64,000 nt of DNA from Turritopsis dohrnii. Taxonomy: Eukaryota > Cnidaria > Hydrozoa > Anthoathecata > Oceaniidae. The stretch lies in NCBI GenBank assembly GCA_027922465.2, contig BQMF02000015.1, forward strand, positions 1,798,001-1,862,000, in the 5' to 3' direction. A program made the position numbers and the translations under genes. Below the pieces are notes generated by a model. It searched no databases. It worked only from the letters and a program-made list of their open reading frames with translations, and was not told the DNA's origin. Below, piece after piece: positions 13,029-24,180 of this stretch. Position 1 is the stretch's first letter; each line of letters starts with the position of its first letter.

Positions 13029-14469
13029 CTAGTTTGGAGAATGAATGTTTCGGGTCGCTTTTAATGGTGAAAATCTTTAGTCATGGTCATATAGCGTCAC
13101 GCAAGACACATTCACGATTAGTATAAGCAGAAACCCTTGCAGTGCATTTGATCGTTTCAAATGTTTTGATTGTTTGCAAGATCAAGAAACGATAGCGTTA
13201 ACGCTCGTTTACCAGCAAGTTTTCATTTGATATTTTCAAAAGCAGGTAATGAAACATGCGAAAGTAAGAAATTTCAAGACAACAAAGTTAGTAATAAAAG
13301 TATTACACGAAGATTTATTAATGTTTTTAGGGTAAGTACGCTCTTGAACTTCCTTTTGTTTGTTCTGTCTTTCTTATAATGTAAATAGAGTTTCTGCATC
13401 ATTACTTTTCCTCTAGGGAAGACAAATAAAAACCATATATACACGATTGAATAAATGAATCTCATGGTTTTAAATCATGACGTTCTGGGTTGGTGAAGAA
13501 CAATACGTCAGTAAGCAATATTTTTTTCAATGTTTTTTAGTTTCATTAAAAATTTTAAACCAAATATGTTAATTGAAACTTCTATTATATAATATATGTT
13601 CATAGGCACTGGTACAGACCCCTGCGTACTCGCATTTAGTATCTATCCTCATATGACTATTGCAGTTGTTCGTTTATCTATCCATATAGTCCCAATTTAG
13701 TTCAGTTAGTATTTCCAATTCCTATCTCCCATCCAATTTTGTCCATCCAACCTAGTTCATATCTCGTCATCTATTCCATAGGTGGTCTACCAGTATCATG
13801 TTATTTTTTTTTTTTTTTAAGTCAAGTTAATTATTTATTTTATTTTCACCTTAAAATATTGAAAATGGCAAACAGGCCTTGCATTACCGGTTTATCTTCG
13901 TATGGCTACATAGGTTTTTTTTCTTTATTACTTCTATTCGCAGGGACTAGTTATCGTCCCAATTCTGAGTCAATCTTCTAGATATCTAATTACTAACACT
14001 CTACTTACCAATTCTACTTTGCTAGCGTTGCCGGTCAGAGCATCTCACTAGTATACATAATATTTTTATAAATATAAATATTTTTCTGGACTTTGCACAT
14101 ATATACTATATAATGTTTTCAGCTGAAGAGCCAAATGTAAATTTTGGAGATTGAAAAATACCATTATTATTATTATTATTATTCTATATTGGTGTCCAAT
14201 CTTAGCTTCGTAAAAAGAAAATCACTAGAAGGTGTTAATTTGTTTACAATTCACATTGTGACACGTTTACGAATTATGGGTTTGGCTTTTCAAAATAGCA
14301 AATAGCAAAATAGCTGCTGTTTACCTTGGATTATGGGTTCCATGAACAATTACAGCCATTTTAATCTTTTTGTTGTTTTCATGAGTGCCCAAATTATTTC
14401 TATATCGTATCGTGAAAGGATTTAATATGAGTATTTTTTATGCGTTTCAGATCTTCCGAGTAAACAGAT
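13029..14469. other. Non-coding stretch with microsatellite
   Basis: No supported gene. The segment at 13080-13135 (CGATTAGTATAAGCAG) is related to the Helitron-like interior. An ATT microsatellite lies at about 14163-14183. The open frame at 13739-13981 is hydrophobic only because of a poly-T run. Confidence 0.4.
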
Positions 14470-15240
14470 GTTTATGATGTGCAGTGTTGATAACGAACAG
14501 GTAATATGCTTTATCTGGAATACCTACATATTTTTAATTAAAAGGGTGAGGAGTAATTTTTTCTGTATTGACGTTATATTTATTAATCACGGGGAACCAT
14601 TGCATTGCATCTCGAATCGAACAAGGTGTTTTTCGGAAGATTTCTCGGGAACTACATTTTTGAGGGTTCACAACATTGGTGAACAGGGCTGTGGTGGGAT
14701 GTTTGATCGTCGACATCTCGGTAACAGTTACTGTATGATCCGACACATTTTTCAGATCAGCTGAATGTACTTTCTAAACATCATTCCGTGATTAAAATTT
14801 TCCATCTTTTGAGACGTCAGTTTTAAAATCAGAACCCGTAAAAATATTTTGCATGGGATGCAATTTATTTTAGAGAGTGAAAAAAGCGAATACACAGTGC
14901 TTACTTTTTATTTTTGATGGGTTTCAGATCTTCCAAGTAAAGCGATTTCTTTTTTTCTGCGCTCCAGTGTTGCTTGTAAACTTGGAAAAAACGTTTTATC
15001 TAGGTTGTGTCTGTTTAAGTGGGTCTTTAAAATCAGGGGAACCATCGCATTGCTTCCTAAATTAGACTCAAAGTTATTTGGAAAAAAATCACTAAAACCT
15101 CTAAGGAAATAACTGGTATTTTTATGGTCCACGTTATTGACGAATGGGTGACTACAACAATGATGAAAAAAAGTTTGTTTGTCATTTTGCAAATTAACTT
15201 TTTTGATCCATTTTTGACACGGGATACCAGTATATAGTAA
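14470..15240 (+). repeat. Diverged Helitron-like units
   Basis: Two partial copies of the unit seen more completely at 15241-19591. They share CACGGGGAACCATTGCATTGCATC (about 14590), a GATCAG segment (about 14752) and the TTTTAGAGAGT motif (about 14869). Their boundaries are not clear. Confidence 0.45.
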
Positions 15241-15734
15241 TCTGCAATCGTGCATACCACTTTTATTTTAGAGAGTCTTGTGTTTTTTTAAAATGTACGG
15301 TCAAAATTTTCTTAATCGTGGTCATTTTATCGTTAGATAATTGATAATGCACGATAAGTATAATAGCATGCGGCGTGACGTCAGTTTTTCATAGCGTATC
15401 ACGGGGAAACCATTGCAATGCATCCGCAATCGAACGCGACGTTTATGAGGAATTATCTTGGGAATCAATAGGGATAACTGACGTCTTTTGGGGTCAGCGA
15501 TGCGGGCTATCGGGTTAAGCTACACTTGGGCCAAAATTTTTTGGTACTGTGGCTATGACGTCATCAAAACCTCTGCAAAGGTTGGTCGTAGAGAAACGGT
15601 CCCATACATTTTTTTTGATCAGATTTTCAAGATCTACAACATGGGTACACTTTCTAGCTACGATTTCGTGATTTAATTTTTCGTCACGATTTTTCCACGT
15701 TTTTTCCACACCAAAAGTTTACGCGAGTTGCTAA
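15241..15734 (+). mobile_element. Helitron-like unit (head-to-tail array)
   Basis: It begins TC at 15241 after GTAA and ends CTAA at 15734, directly followed by the TC of the next unit. It shares the interior landmarks TTTTAGAGAGT, GACGTCAGT, CAATAGGGATAA and GACGTCATCAAAA with the neighbouring units. It is non-coding. Confidence 0.5.
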
Positions 15735-15823
15735 TCTTATTATATTAATTGCGTAGTGTGCATATACCACTTTTATTTTAGAGAGTGATATATTTTGTTT
15801 TTTTAACGGTCAAGTTATTCTTA

Positions 15824-18647
15824 TAAAGAATAAAAGTAAGCGCGAACAAATTCATCTTGTGTTAGTTTGATACTCAAAATAAAACAAGATATGTCATTGT
15901 TAAAATCCTGATATTTCGATTTATTGCTAAATCATTGTCAGAGGTAACTAAAATAAAATTACTTTACAAGTTATATATGTACAATTTATTTACAATTGAA
16001 GCTATAAGACAATAGAAGTAATTACATATGTATAAAATCTAAAATAACTGTAGTTCCCTGGATGCTTTTAAACCTTTGTTTAAATTTGGTCGCCATTTCT
16101 TTATGTGCAACGCTTCTTTGAATAGCAGTAGGTCCCAATGGTTAGACTTATCAATTATGTCAATGTTATCACGGACCATTTGTACTCCAAATTGTTTGCT
16201 ATCAAAGCTGTACGATGGAGGCATATCAAGTGTAAACAAATTTTTTAAAAATTGCACTCCTTCGCAATTACGAATGTTTGATGGACTACACTGTTAGGAT
16301 CAGCGTGTCCATGTTCTTCAGTACGTGTATATAGTGTCCGATCGGTTTTACCGATATACGAATCATTACAACCAGGGCATTTAAAGTGGTACACGATAAA
16401 TGATGAAGAAAATTTAGGGACTTTATCTTTTGTGTTAGTGAAATAGCTAACTTTGGTAGTATTGTATGTAACTTTGAATTTGACGTTAACATCACGTTTT
16501 ACGCATCTTTTCAATTTCTTTAAACAGTTTTTAACTACTTCTTCTCCGCGTTTACGAAGGTAAGGAACATTGATCCAAATATTAGATACTTCTTCCTTGG
16601 GTTCAATGTATTCGTTATTTGTGTTGTTACTTAGCAACGGTTGATGATAGCATTAACTACATGTTTTGGAAAACCATTCCATGAGGCAAATTTCTTGATT
16701 TTGCGTATTTCTTTAGAGCGATTTCGTTCTGTACATATACTTATGGCTCTATTTACTAAACTAGTTATCCAGCTGATTCTAAACTTCCACGGTGTACAGC
16801 TAATGTAATTCGTGTATTGTCCAGCGTTTGTTGGTTTTCGATAGATTGACAATCCATTTTGTGACATCTCGATGTCAAGGAAATGTGGAACTTCATTTTC
16901 AAACGTGTCAATGGTGAATTTTAGCTTTTTGTCAAATTTGTTGAACATTTGGTAAACATAGTCGATGTGTTCTAATTAACAGCAAGGTGTCATCAACGTA
17001 TCGGCAGTAGAACTTGATTATATTCTTGTCAATTAAGTCTTTAATGAGACTATTTTCTAATTCTGTCATTATTATATTTGCTAATACTGGGGCTAATGAT
17101 GAGCCCATACTCACTCCGTCAATTTGTTCATAATAGGTGTCATTAGCAGAGAAAGCGGTTTTAGTACATGTATCTTTTATCAATTTCTTCAGTGATCGTT
17201 TTGTTAGATTAGTTTGTAGCAAGTTCTGGTCATAAATCCGATTGGTGATAACATTTAATGTTCTTAGTAATGGTACATTGGTGAACAAGGATTCAACATC
17301 GAGTGAAACCAATCGGTATCCATCGTCAAATAGGGTTTGAGGTATATTTTTGATACGTTCTGCGGCATCAAAACTGTCACGGAGAGTAAATTCATTCGTC
17401 GTGATTGGCTGCAATAATCTAGTCAAATACTTTCCAACAGAGTAGTGGGTGGCACCTACAGTATCGATAATAGGACGAAACTTTGGTAATCTATTGTACT
17501 ATTTATGTATCTTGGGGAGACCATGAGCTTGTCCAGGTTTGGCATTTTTGGGACGTATTTCACGGTAAATTTCTTCACTTATCTCTTTCCTGTTTTTCAT
17601 TTTGTTTAAGTATGATTGTAACGAATTTAATCTCGTTTGTGTAGGGTCTTCCTGCAGTCGTCTGAATTTTGTCTTATCAGAAAAAAGGGACTTGTAGTAA
17701 TCTGTTGTTGAAACTAAAACAATTCCATTTCCTTTGTCGGGTTTTAAAATAACTAATTCCTTTCGTAGATTGTTTATGATGTGAATTTTCTTACGATCTT
17801 TGAATATTTGTTTATCATCAAGACTTAGGATATTAAACGCCATTGCACGAATACTATTTTTGGCTCTTTGAACTGTAGTGTAATCGTCTTTTAATACTTT
17901 GTTACGTATAAGCTGGTCCCATACTGACTCAGCTGATGCTAAGACATCTGTTTCTTTAGGAGAAACCGCCAAGCCATGCTTAAGGCCATACTGCAGAACT
18001 TCAAATTCTTCATTTGTAAGGACTCTGTTTGATAAATTAGTTATTATAGTGTTAGGATTTTTGTAAATACCATCTATTAATGATTTTTCATCTAATAAAG
18101 CTGTTAATTCCTTTGTGTGTCTTATTCCCATCTTAGTCGCTTCTTTATCAGTGATGCTGTTGATAGTATATTTGAGCACGGAAAATTTCATCCACGTTGT
18201 TATTTTGGAAAGTTTGTTCCATTCTTCACTTAGTTCTAATCGGATCCGCTTGATTTCTTTTATTTTTACGTCAATCTCGTCATGAAGTATACGTCGATAG
18301 TACCGATTCTTCTTCTTAATATCAAACTTGTTATTAATGTTTTTCCATCGAATACATTTAGGATGAACGAAATTGTCACGGCATTTGTACATAAAATTAA
18401 GTGATTCTTCATACCGCTTAAACTTCTTTTGTAGTCGTTGTACTTTGACTGCTTGCTTGTAGACGGTATTGTCGAAAATTCGCAAATTGTACCAAAATCC
18501 ATTGCCATTCGACAATTTTAACAAATAAAGAAGAAAAGTAAGCGCGAACAAATTCATCTTGTGTTAGTTTGATACTCAAAATAAAACACAAGGTATGTCA
18601 TTGTTAAAATCCTGCTATTTCGATTTATTGCTAAATCATCGTCAGAG
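15824..18647 (-). mobile_element. Penelope-like element 1 (decayed), with terminal direct repeats and 10-bp target duplication
   Basis: GTTATTCTTA occurs at 15814-15823 and again at 18648-18657, flanking the element exactly. Inside, the two ends are direct repeats of about 120 bp (15824-15943 and 18526-18647) differing by a 2-base indel and a few substitutions. These are the pseudo-LTRs (pLTRs) typical of Penelope-like elements. Coding is on the minus strand. On that strand each repeat carries a hammerhead-like core: CTGACGA (revcomp of 18639-18645), a GATTTA/TAAATC stem II and GAAA (revcomp of 18618-18621). In the left copy the core has one change (CTGACAA). Confidence 0.85.
16245..18557 (-). 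pseudogene. Penelope-like RT with C-terminal GIY-YIG endonuclease, broken
   Basis: It reads from 18557 (ATG lying inside the upstream pLTR) towards 16245. The first 352 codons hold the N-terminal helical region and the RT blocks LKPDKGNGIVL and GQAHGLPKIHK. A TAG at 17499-17501 interrupts the frame, which then continues in frame with FRPIIDTVGA, RLVSLDVESLFTNVP (motif A), DGVSMGSSLAPVLANI and the catalytic YVDDTLLL (motif C, about 16995-17015). A frameshift near 16970 moves to FDKKLKFTIDTFENE and a second near 16637 restores the first frame. The C-terminus carries the GIY-YIG nuclease (YHFKCPGCNDSYIGKTDR...RTEEH) that nicks the target. Family organisation is complete, but one stop and two frameshifts make it inactive. 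Confidence 0.9.
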
Positions 18648-19106
18648 GTTATTCTTAGTTGCGCGTAAAACCACGTAGAGGCAAGAGACACTTTTTTCAT
18701 GATTAGTATAAAAGCACGTGGCATTTGACGTCAGTTTTTTTATGATCACGGGGGAATCATTGCATTGCGTCCCCAGTAGAAGGAGATATTTTTGGGTAAC
18801 TATATCGAGAACCAATAGGGATAATTGACGTTCTTTAGGGTCTACGATACGAGTGATGGTGTGACGCAACATTTGGGCCTAAAGTTTCTTTGGTATTGCG
18901 GCTACGGCGTCATCAATCTATTTGATCGATGATATCACTGCAACGGTTGGTCGTAGCGAAACGATTCCATACATTTTTTGATCAGTTTTTCGAGCAACAT
19001 GGGCACACTTTCCACTTACCATTCCGTTGTTAAATCTTTCATCACCCACTTTCGACACATCCTTTTCGAAATTATATCCGTAAAAAACTTTTACACGAGT
19101 TGCTAG

Positions 19107-19355
19107 CCTATATATTAATACCCGATTCTCTGTTTGTCTGTTTGTTTCTTTGTTTCTTTATTTGTCTGTCACACAAAATGGTAAATTGAGTTGTGAGATA
19201 AACTATTTCTTTTCTTGTGCGCGACGTCAGTTCGAAACCAATACATTGCATTCCCAATCGAACGTGACGTTTAGGGAAAATTATCTCGGTAACCAATAGG
19301 GATAAATGACGTATTTGGGTGTCCGCGGTACAGGTGAATTGGGACCAAATGTTTT

Positions 19356-19388
<33 letters not shown>

Positions 19389-19591
19389 AGGTGTGTGACG
19401 TCATCAAAATGTTTGATGAACGATATCTCCGTAACGGTTGCTTGTTGGAAAACGATCCCATACATTATTTTGATCAGTTTTTCGAGCTCTACAACATGGC
19501 ACACTCATTATTGCCAATGCTTTAATTTTATTTTTCGTGAACTCAACGCAGGCTGAACATAGGCAGTGAGCGACGCCGCCTTAGCGTGTAG
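19107..19591 (+). mobile_element. Helitron-like unit with 3' hairpin
   Basis: It starts directly after the CTAG of the previous unit with CTATATATTAATACCC (a TC-to-CC change) and shares the TGTCTGTCACACAAAATGG segment with the copy at 5695-6129. It ends with a GCGACGCCGCC hairpin arm and GTAG (CTAG with one change). It contains the G29 run. Confidence 0.55.
19358..19386. repeat. Homopolymer of 29 G
   Basis: Twenty-nine consecutive G lie between TTTTTT and ACAGG. The sister copies have only short runs here, so it expanded in this copy or is a sequencing/assembly artefact. It produces spurious Gly- and Pro-rich open frames on both strands. Confidence 0.95.
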
Positions 19592-20549
19592 TTTGTTTCT
19601 ATTTCCACACATTCACTTAACAAATGTAGTACAAAACATTATTTCCATCATTCAACGTTTATCTCTTCAATCATCTCAGCAGCTACCAGAAAACAAAAAT
19701 ATTCCAAGATTCAATGCCGAACTGTGGCTATAAAAGTGAACGGAAAGGGAGAAGAAGAAGTATAATGCCATTTTTAACATATATTTTGCCCTATGGGGAA
19801 ATATAAAACAAAATGTAACTATACTGGGAAGCCATTGTGACCCTAAAGCCTCAAACTCAGAGATCTTTATATCATTTAATGGCTATGCGAAGCCGTCAAA
19901 AAGGCTTCAGAAGACACAAAAGCTTTAGTTTTAAACTTCCTACTTCTGAGTAAATAGATAATTACTTTACCCAATACCGTTTTATTGAAATTAATCCACT
20001 ATAGAATCCAGAATAGAATACCGTATTTGTCCGTAGAGATACTTAATCAAGAGCAGTTTGTGAGAAAACGAAAAAAGTAAGTCGTTGAAAGGTAAGATAT
20101 TTTAAATTTTATACATGAATTTAGTTATGCATTCATACATTTTAGAAAAAATACTTTTCAGGAACACGTAATAAAATTCCCAATTTCCCTCAAATATAGT
20201 TTTACCATATCAGGTGAAAGAGATGTAGAAGTGAATGTACTATTTAGTGATTTGTAGGAGCAGAACTCAATATGTATATCCCTATCAAAGAGTACTAAGT
20301 TGACTGTTAATAAAATATTTTAACATTTACATATAGAATTATCAGCCAGTTTTTTTTAATTACACTAACTGCTCGTGTACCGCAATAACAAAAATTACCT
20401 TAAAAACAATGAACTGTTATAAAGGAGACCCGGAAAACCCGAGTTATAAATTGAGTTACAAAGTCAAGTTATAGCTTATGATGTCATAATTCGAGTTATT
20501 AGCTCGAAATTTTTAATTTCCTTTATCTTTTCGAGTTAATAACTCGAAT
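19592..20549. other. Non-coding AT-rich stretch
   Basis: No gene seen. TCGAGTTATTAGCTCGA-type palindromic segments lie at about 20430-20545, next to the truncated MITE. Confidence 0.4.
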
Positions 20550-20715
20550 ATACAGTGTGTTTCAAAGTGTTGGAAACGGAAATTTTAAATCTGTTTCTTT
20601 AAATGAATATATCGAATGTCAATGGAATTACATCGATGGAAAGCCATTATCAAGTTCTTTCGGCTGGTATATTTTTGTGAAAAATGAAAAAGTGGTTTTT
20701 ATAAAAATAAAGCTA
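20550..20715. mobile_element. Truncated copy of the CAGTGTGTTTCA mariner-like MITE
   Basis: It begins TACAGTGTGTTTCAAAG and follows, with about 85 percent identity by eye, the reverse complement of the MITE at 52651-52903 (shared CATCGATGGAAAGCCATT, TATATTTTTGTGAAAAATGA). The far end is missing, and the BEL/Pao sequence starts soon after. Confidence 0.7.
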
Positions 20716-20877
20716 AGGGGACACGAGCAACATTTTTCGTGCGATTGCAACAAAAATCTGTTTTGACGTTCGGTACGTCAGAGTACCCCTACTGAGAAAG
20801 GCAGATTATTTCGATTGGAGTGTTGTCAAAAGGAAAGGAGAACGATAGAAACAAGATTGTTACCACTGCTGGAAGTT

Positions 20878-22470
20878 ATTGATTGATGTATAACTAGAGG
20901 CGAGGTTGTTGACGTGAAGAAGAATTTTGCCGCAGCTGAACAGTTATATAGAGAATATTTGAAGAATAATGCAGAATGCAAAGCATTAGCGATGAAAGAA
21001 GAAGATGCATACAGTACCAGTTTCATCGATACGAAGTTTGAAAGCTTAAAGTTGTCTACTGAATCAACCCGAAAGCAATATGATGATAATAAATACGTAC
21101 AATCCAAGCACAGCGGAATTTCAACCTTTACGAAATCAGGCAGATCATCTAAATCGTCCAGATGTAGCATCAAGAGTGAAATAGCTTTAGAGAAGGCGCA
21201 TCTAGCTGAGTTAAATTCTGAAGCAAGTCATATGGAAGCAAGAAATCTACTTGAAAAGCAACAAAGATCATTCGAGCTTAAACTGCAGATCGAGAAGCAG
21301 AATGCTAAGCTTAAAGTACTTGGTGAGGAAAATCAGTCAACTGAGATGAAATTTGACTTACCACTTCAAGCAGACAAACAAATTGAAGACGAGCTAAAAA
21401 AGAAATTTGTGAGTGACTATGTGTCGAAACACCTGCAGACATTATTTGATGAACCAGCAGATTTTGTACAGCGCAATTGCCAAGGCCAGTTGAATTCAAC
21501 CAATAATGATGATCCTATGAAACTGTTTATGTGCATGCAAGCACCAGAAGTACATATAGATGCGTTCACAGGCAAAGTGACAGATTATTGATATTTTATG
21601 GCCACATTTAAAGAAGTTGTCGAGTCAAAGATTGATGATGGTCGAGGCAAGCTTACCAGACTGAAGTACTTAGAGGATGAACCAAAAGAATTGGTAAAGG
21701 GATGCATTCACTTGCCTTCAGAGATGTATTATGAAAGAGCGTTGAACCTACTTGAAAAACAGTATGGAGACCCTTATCGTTTGATCAGTCACTACAGAAA
21801 GGAACTCAAAGCCTGGTCACGTATAAAGCCGCATGATAGTGTCGCTTACAGACAGTTTTATAACTTTCTGTTGAACATAAAAGCAGTTCGTGTAACAATT
21901 CCTCGTGCACAACAGCTTGATGATCCTGAGTTCCTGCAGTCTATTCAGCAAAAGTTCTTGCAAAACAAATGGAAGCGAGTTTATTGCAACAACCGAAAGA
22001 GAACCGGGATAGAGTCTGGATTGGATGAATTTATCGAGTTTTTAGAAGAAGAAACAGAGATTGTAAACGATCCAAATTTTTCCAAGAGTGCTCTGAACGA
22101 TTCAAAGGAAGAAACCTCAGGCGACCATCAGACAAATCGAAAGTTCAAGTCCAACTTGTCTACTACCAAGTACGGCTTGTCAACTAAAGCCTGTTGTTTG
22201 TTTTGCAGCGGAGACCACAATCTGCAGGATTGCCAATGTTATTTCGAATTAAATGCTGATGAAAGAAAGAATTTCCTCTTCAAGAATAGACTATGGTTTT
22301 GTTGCTATGGAAAAACGTAACCTGTTCACAGTGCAAAGACATGCAAGAACAAAAAAGTTAGTCGAATCTGCAAAGAACAGCATGCAATCGCTTTACATGG
22401 ATTGACGAGAAAGGAATCTATTCCGAAACAAGAAGCTGATAAGAAAAACATTGTGAATGGCTGTACGAAG
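20878..22470 (+). pseudogene. BEL/Pao gag (capsid-like region and zinc knuckles), with two in-frame stops
   Basis: One frame runs from about 20914 with an N-terminal coiled-coil (EKAHLAELNSEASHMEARN, then Lys/Glu-rich). It continues into the BEL/Pao gag region homologous to DUF1759: VTDY, stop, FMATFKEVVESKID, then KLTRLKYLEDEP and YGDPYRLISHYRKEL. A TGA at 21589-21591 and a TAA at 22318-22320 interrupt an otherwise continuous frame. The C-terminal cysteine clusters (CCLFCSGDHNLQDCQ and CCYGKT...HSAKTCKNKK) are nucleocapsid-type knuckles straddling the second stop. No 5' LTR or primer site precedes it; a truncated MITE lies there instead. The family assignment is firm. Confidence 0.85.
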
Positions 22471-22500
22471 TAAAACGTCGAAGTTATCAGTTTATCAGTC

Positions 22501-23015
22501 GTGCCGGTCAAGATCATGCATCCAAAATCGTCGAAAGAAGTATTCATCAACGCCTCACTTGACAATGGAAGCCAGGGGAACTTCATCCGTGATGATATTC
22601 TTCAGATGATAAATGTGCCAACTACACCTGCTAAGATTACCATTAAAACGATGAAAACGATTAAAACTGGTGAAGAATCAGAGCGGTGTTCTTCAGTTAC
22701 TGATCTCAGAGTCACATCGTCAGTTTTTAATTCGAAGGTTGTCAAGTTAACTAAAACAAACAGTCGAAGGTCATTGCAGTTAATGCTGAAGAAATACCAA
22801 CACCGCCCAAAATTTGAAAGTGGTCTTATCTTGATCGCATCAAATCCTATTTACCGGAGGATGATATTGTTGATGTTGGCATTTTAATTGGTGGAAACTG
22901 CCCAAAGATTTTGCAACCATTAGAGACTATTGCATCTCAACGAAGCGGTCCTTATGCGTATCGTTGTCTTCTTGGATGGTGTGTAACTGGTCCGATATAT
23001 TCGTCATCAATTTAA
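22501..23015 (+). pseudogene. BEL/Pao aspartic protease region
   Basis: The open frame from 22501 contains INASLDNGSQGNFI, the BEL/Pao form of the DxGS protease active site. The homologous C-terminal part continues near 22870-23010 in another frame with VDVGILIGGNCPK and GPYAYRCLLGWCVTGPI, diagnostic of the Pao peptidase (DUF1758). A frameshift near 22800 separates the two halves and a TAA follows. Confidence 0.8.
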
Positions 23016-23027
23016 AATACGAAGCTC

Positions 23028-23400
23028 GTGAATGGTCATTATGAACTGCCTCTTCCATTACGAGATCCAGATCGTCATTTTCCATGTAATAGCAATGCCG
23101 CCTTAAGAAGAGCGATGTTCCTCAAACGAAAGCTACAGAGCAATCCGAAGATGTACGAGCAGTATCTGGAGTTCATGTCTGCCATTATTGTACCGGTGTC
23201 GGACCGTGCAGCAAGTATTCGGGATCTTGATTTGACGATTAAGCCGCTGCCGATCGAGAGAGCACCTGGAGTATCGTAGTGTGTTGAAAAACGATTCATT
23301 CCAATTGCTTATTTTTCTACGTGATAATCCTCTGCCGAGATTGGGGATTTAATCGAGTATCAGCTCTCTTTATGATCCATTACGGTTCGTAGCACCCGTA
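23028..23400 (+). pseudogene. BEL/Pao reverse transcriptase with its catalytic core deleted
   Basis: The frame starts with NGHYELPLPLRDPDRHFP and RRAMFLKRKLQSNPKMYEQY, the usual N-terminal flank of the BEL RT. At about residue 50 (near 23185) it jumps straight to SDRAASIRDLDLTIKPLPIERAPGV, which in complete elements lies after the RT palm. The palm, including the YxDD box, is therefore missing. After a stop at 23277 the homology resumes in other frames: NDSFQLLIFLRDNPLPRLGI, then SSLYDPLRFVAPVTLL. Confidence 0.75.
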
Positions 23401-24180
23401 ACTCTTATACAGCTTTTACAATCGATATGTAGTGATGCCAATGGTTGGGATGATGACATTTCTGACGAACAGCGACTTTTATGGCAGAAGTGGCGATCTT
23501 CTTTACCCTAATTGGAAAACATCAGAATTCATTTCTGCTTTAAACCTTCAGGTTTTGGCGATGTTTCAGATGTGACTTTTCACCATTTCTCAGATGCTTG
23601 TAACACTGGATATGGTCAAGTCAGTTAAATGAGGCTTGTAAACATGGATGGTCGTGTACATTGCAGTTTCATCATTGGCAAAGCACGTGTCACACCAAAG
23701 AAAATCACAACAATTCCGCGTCTTGACTTAACCGCTGCAACTCTCGCAGCAAAAATAGCGAAGTTGATTCAAAAAGAGCTACGTATGGAAACTTCTCAAT
23801 ATTTCTGGACTGACAGTAAAGTTGTTTTGGGCTACATTCGAAACCAAACGAAAAGATTTCATGTATACGTCACCAATCGGATTGAAGTAATCAACAGTTT
23901 ATCGAAAAGTGAAGATTGGCGCTATGTTGAGACTAAAGAAAATCCTGCAGACGATGCTTCAAGAGGTCAGAAAGCATCGAATTTAGTCAAAAACTACCGC
24001 TGGTTCTCTGAACTTGAGATGTTGTGGAAAACCAATTTCCGCCCTGTTCAATCAGAAGAATTCAAAACTCAAGATGACGATCCTGAAGTCAGACAAAAGA
24101 GGCCGATAAAAATGAATTTAACTTTAAACCATTCCGACTTGCTTCATCGTATCATTCAACGAACTAACGGTTGGTACTAA
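23401..24180 (+). pseudogene. BEL/Pao RNase H and connection domain
   Basis: After WRSSLP, a stop and a short block containing FHHFSDACNTGYGQV (RNase H first Asp), the frame from 23629 carries IIGKARVTPKKITTIPRLDL, FWTDSKVVLGYIRNQTKRFH and VETKENPADDASRG, all canonical BEL/Pao RNase H blocks. Stops at about 23508 and 23626 interrupt it. The frame ends at a TAA (24178-24180), and the next frame begins immediately in phase, so that stop is also a lesion. Confidence 0.8.

Larger units (their letters stand above)
15735..19106 (+). mobile_element. Helitron-like unit split by a Penelope-like element
   Basis: The unit starts TCTTATTATATTAATT at 15735 and ends CTAG at 19103-19106. Without the insertion (15824-18647, plus one 10-bp target copy) it is about 540 bp and lines up with the units on both sides. 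It is abutted by the next unit with no spacer. Confidence 0.5.

Noticed and set aside
12873..13064. 63-codon ORF rich in Arg, Ser and Val
   Set aside because: It is a translation of the GACGTC array at the transposon end.
13739..13981. 80-codon hydrophobic ORF resembling a membrane protein
   Set aside because: Poly-T tracts create the Phe runs; there is no upstream leader context, homology or codon bias.
19319..19556. Gly-rich and, on the other strand, Pro-rich open frames
   Set aside because: They are produced by the G29 homopolymer and have no start or splice context.
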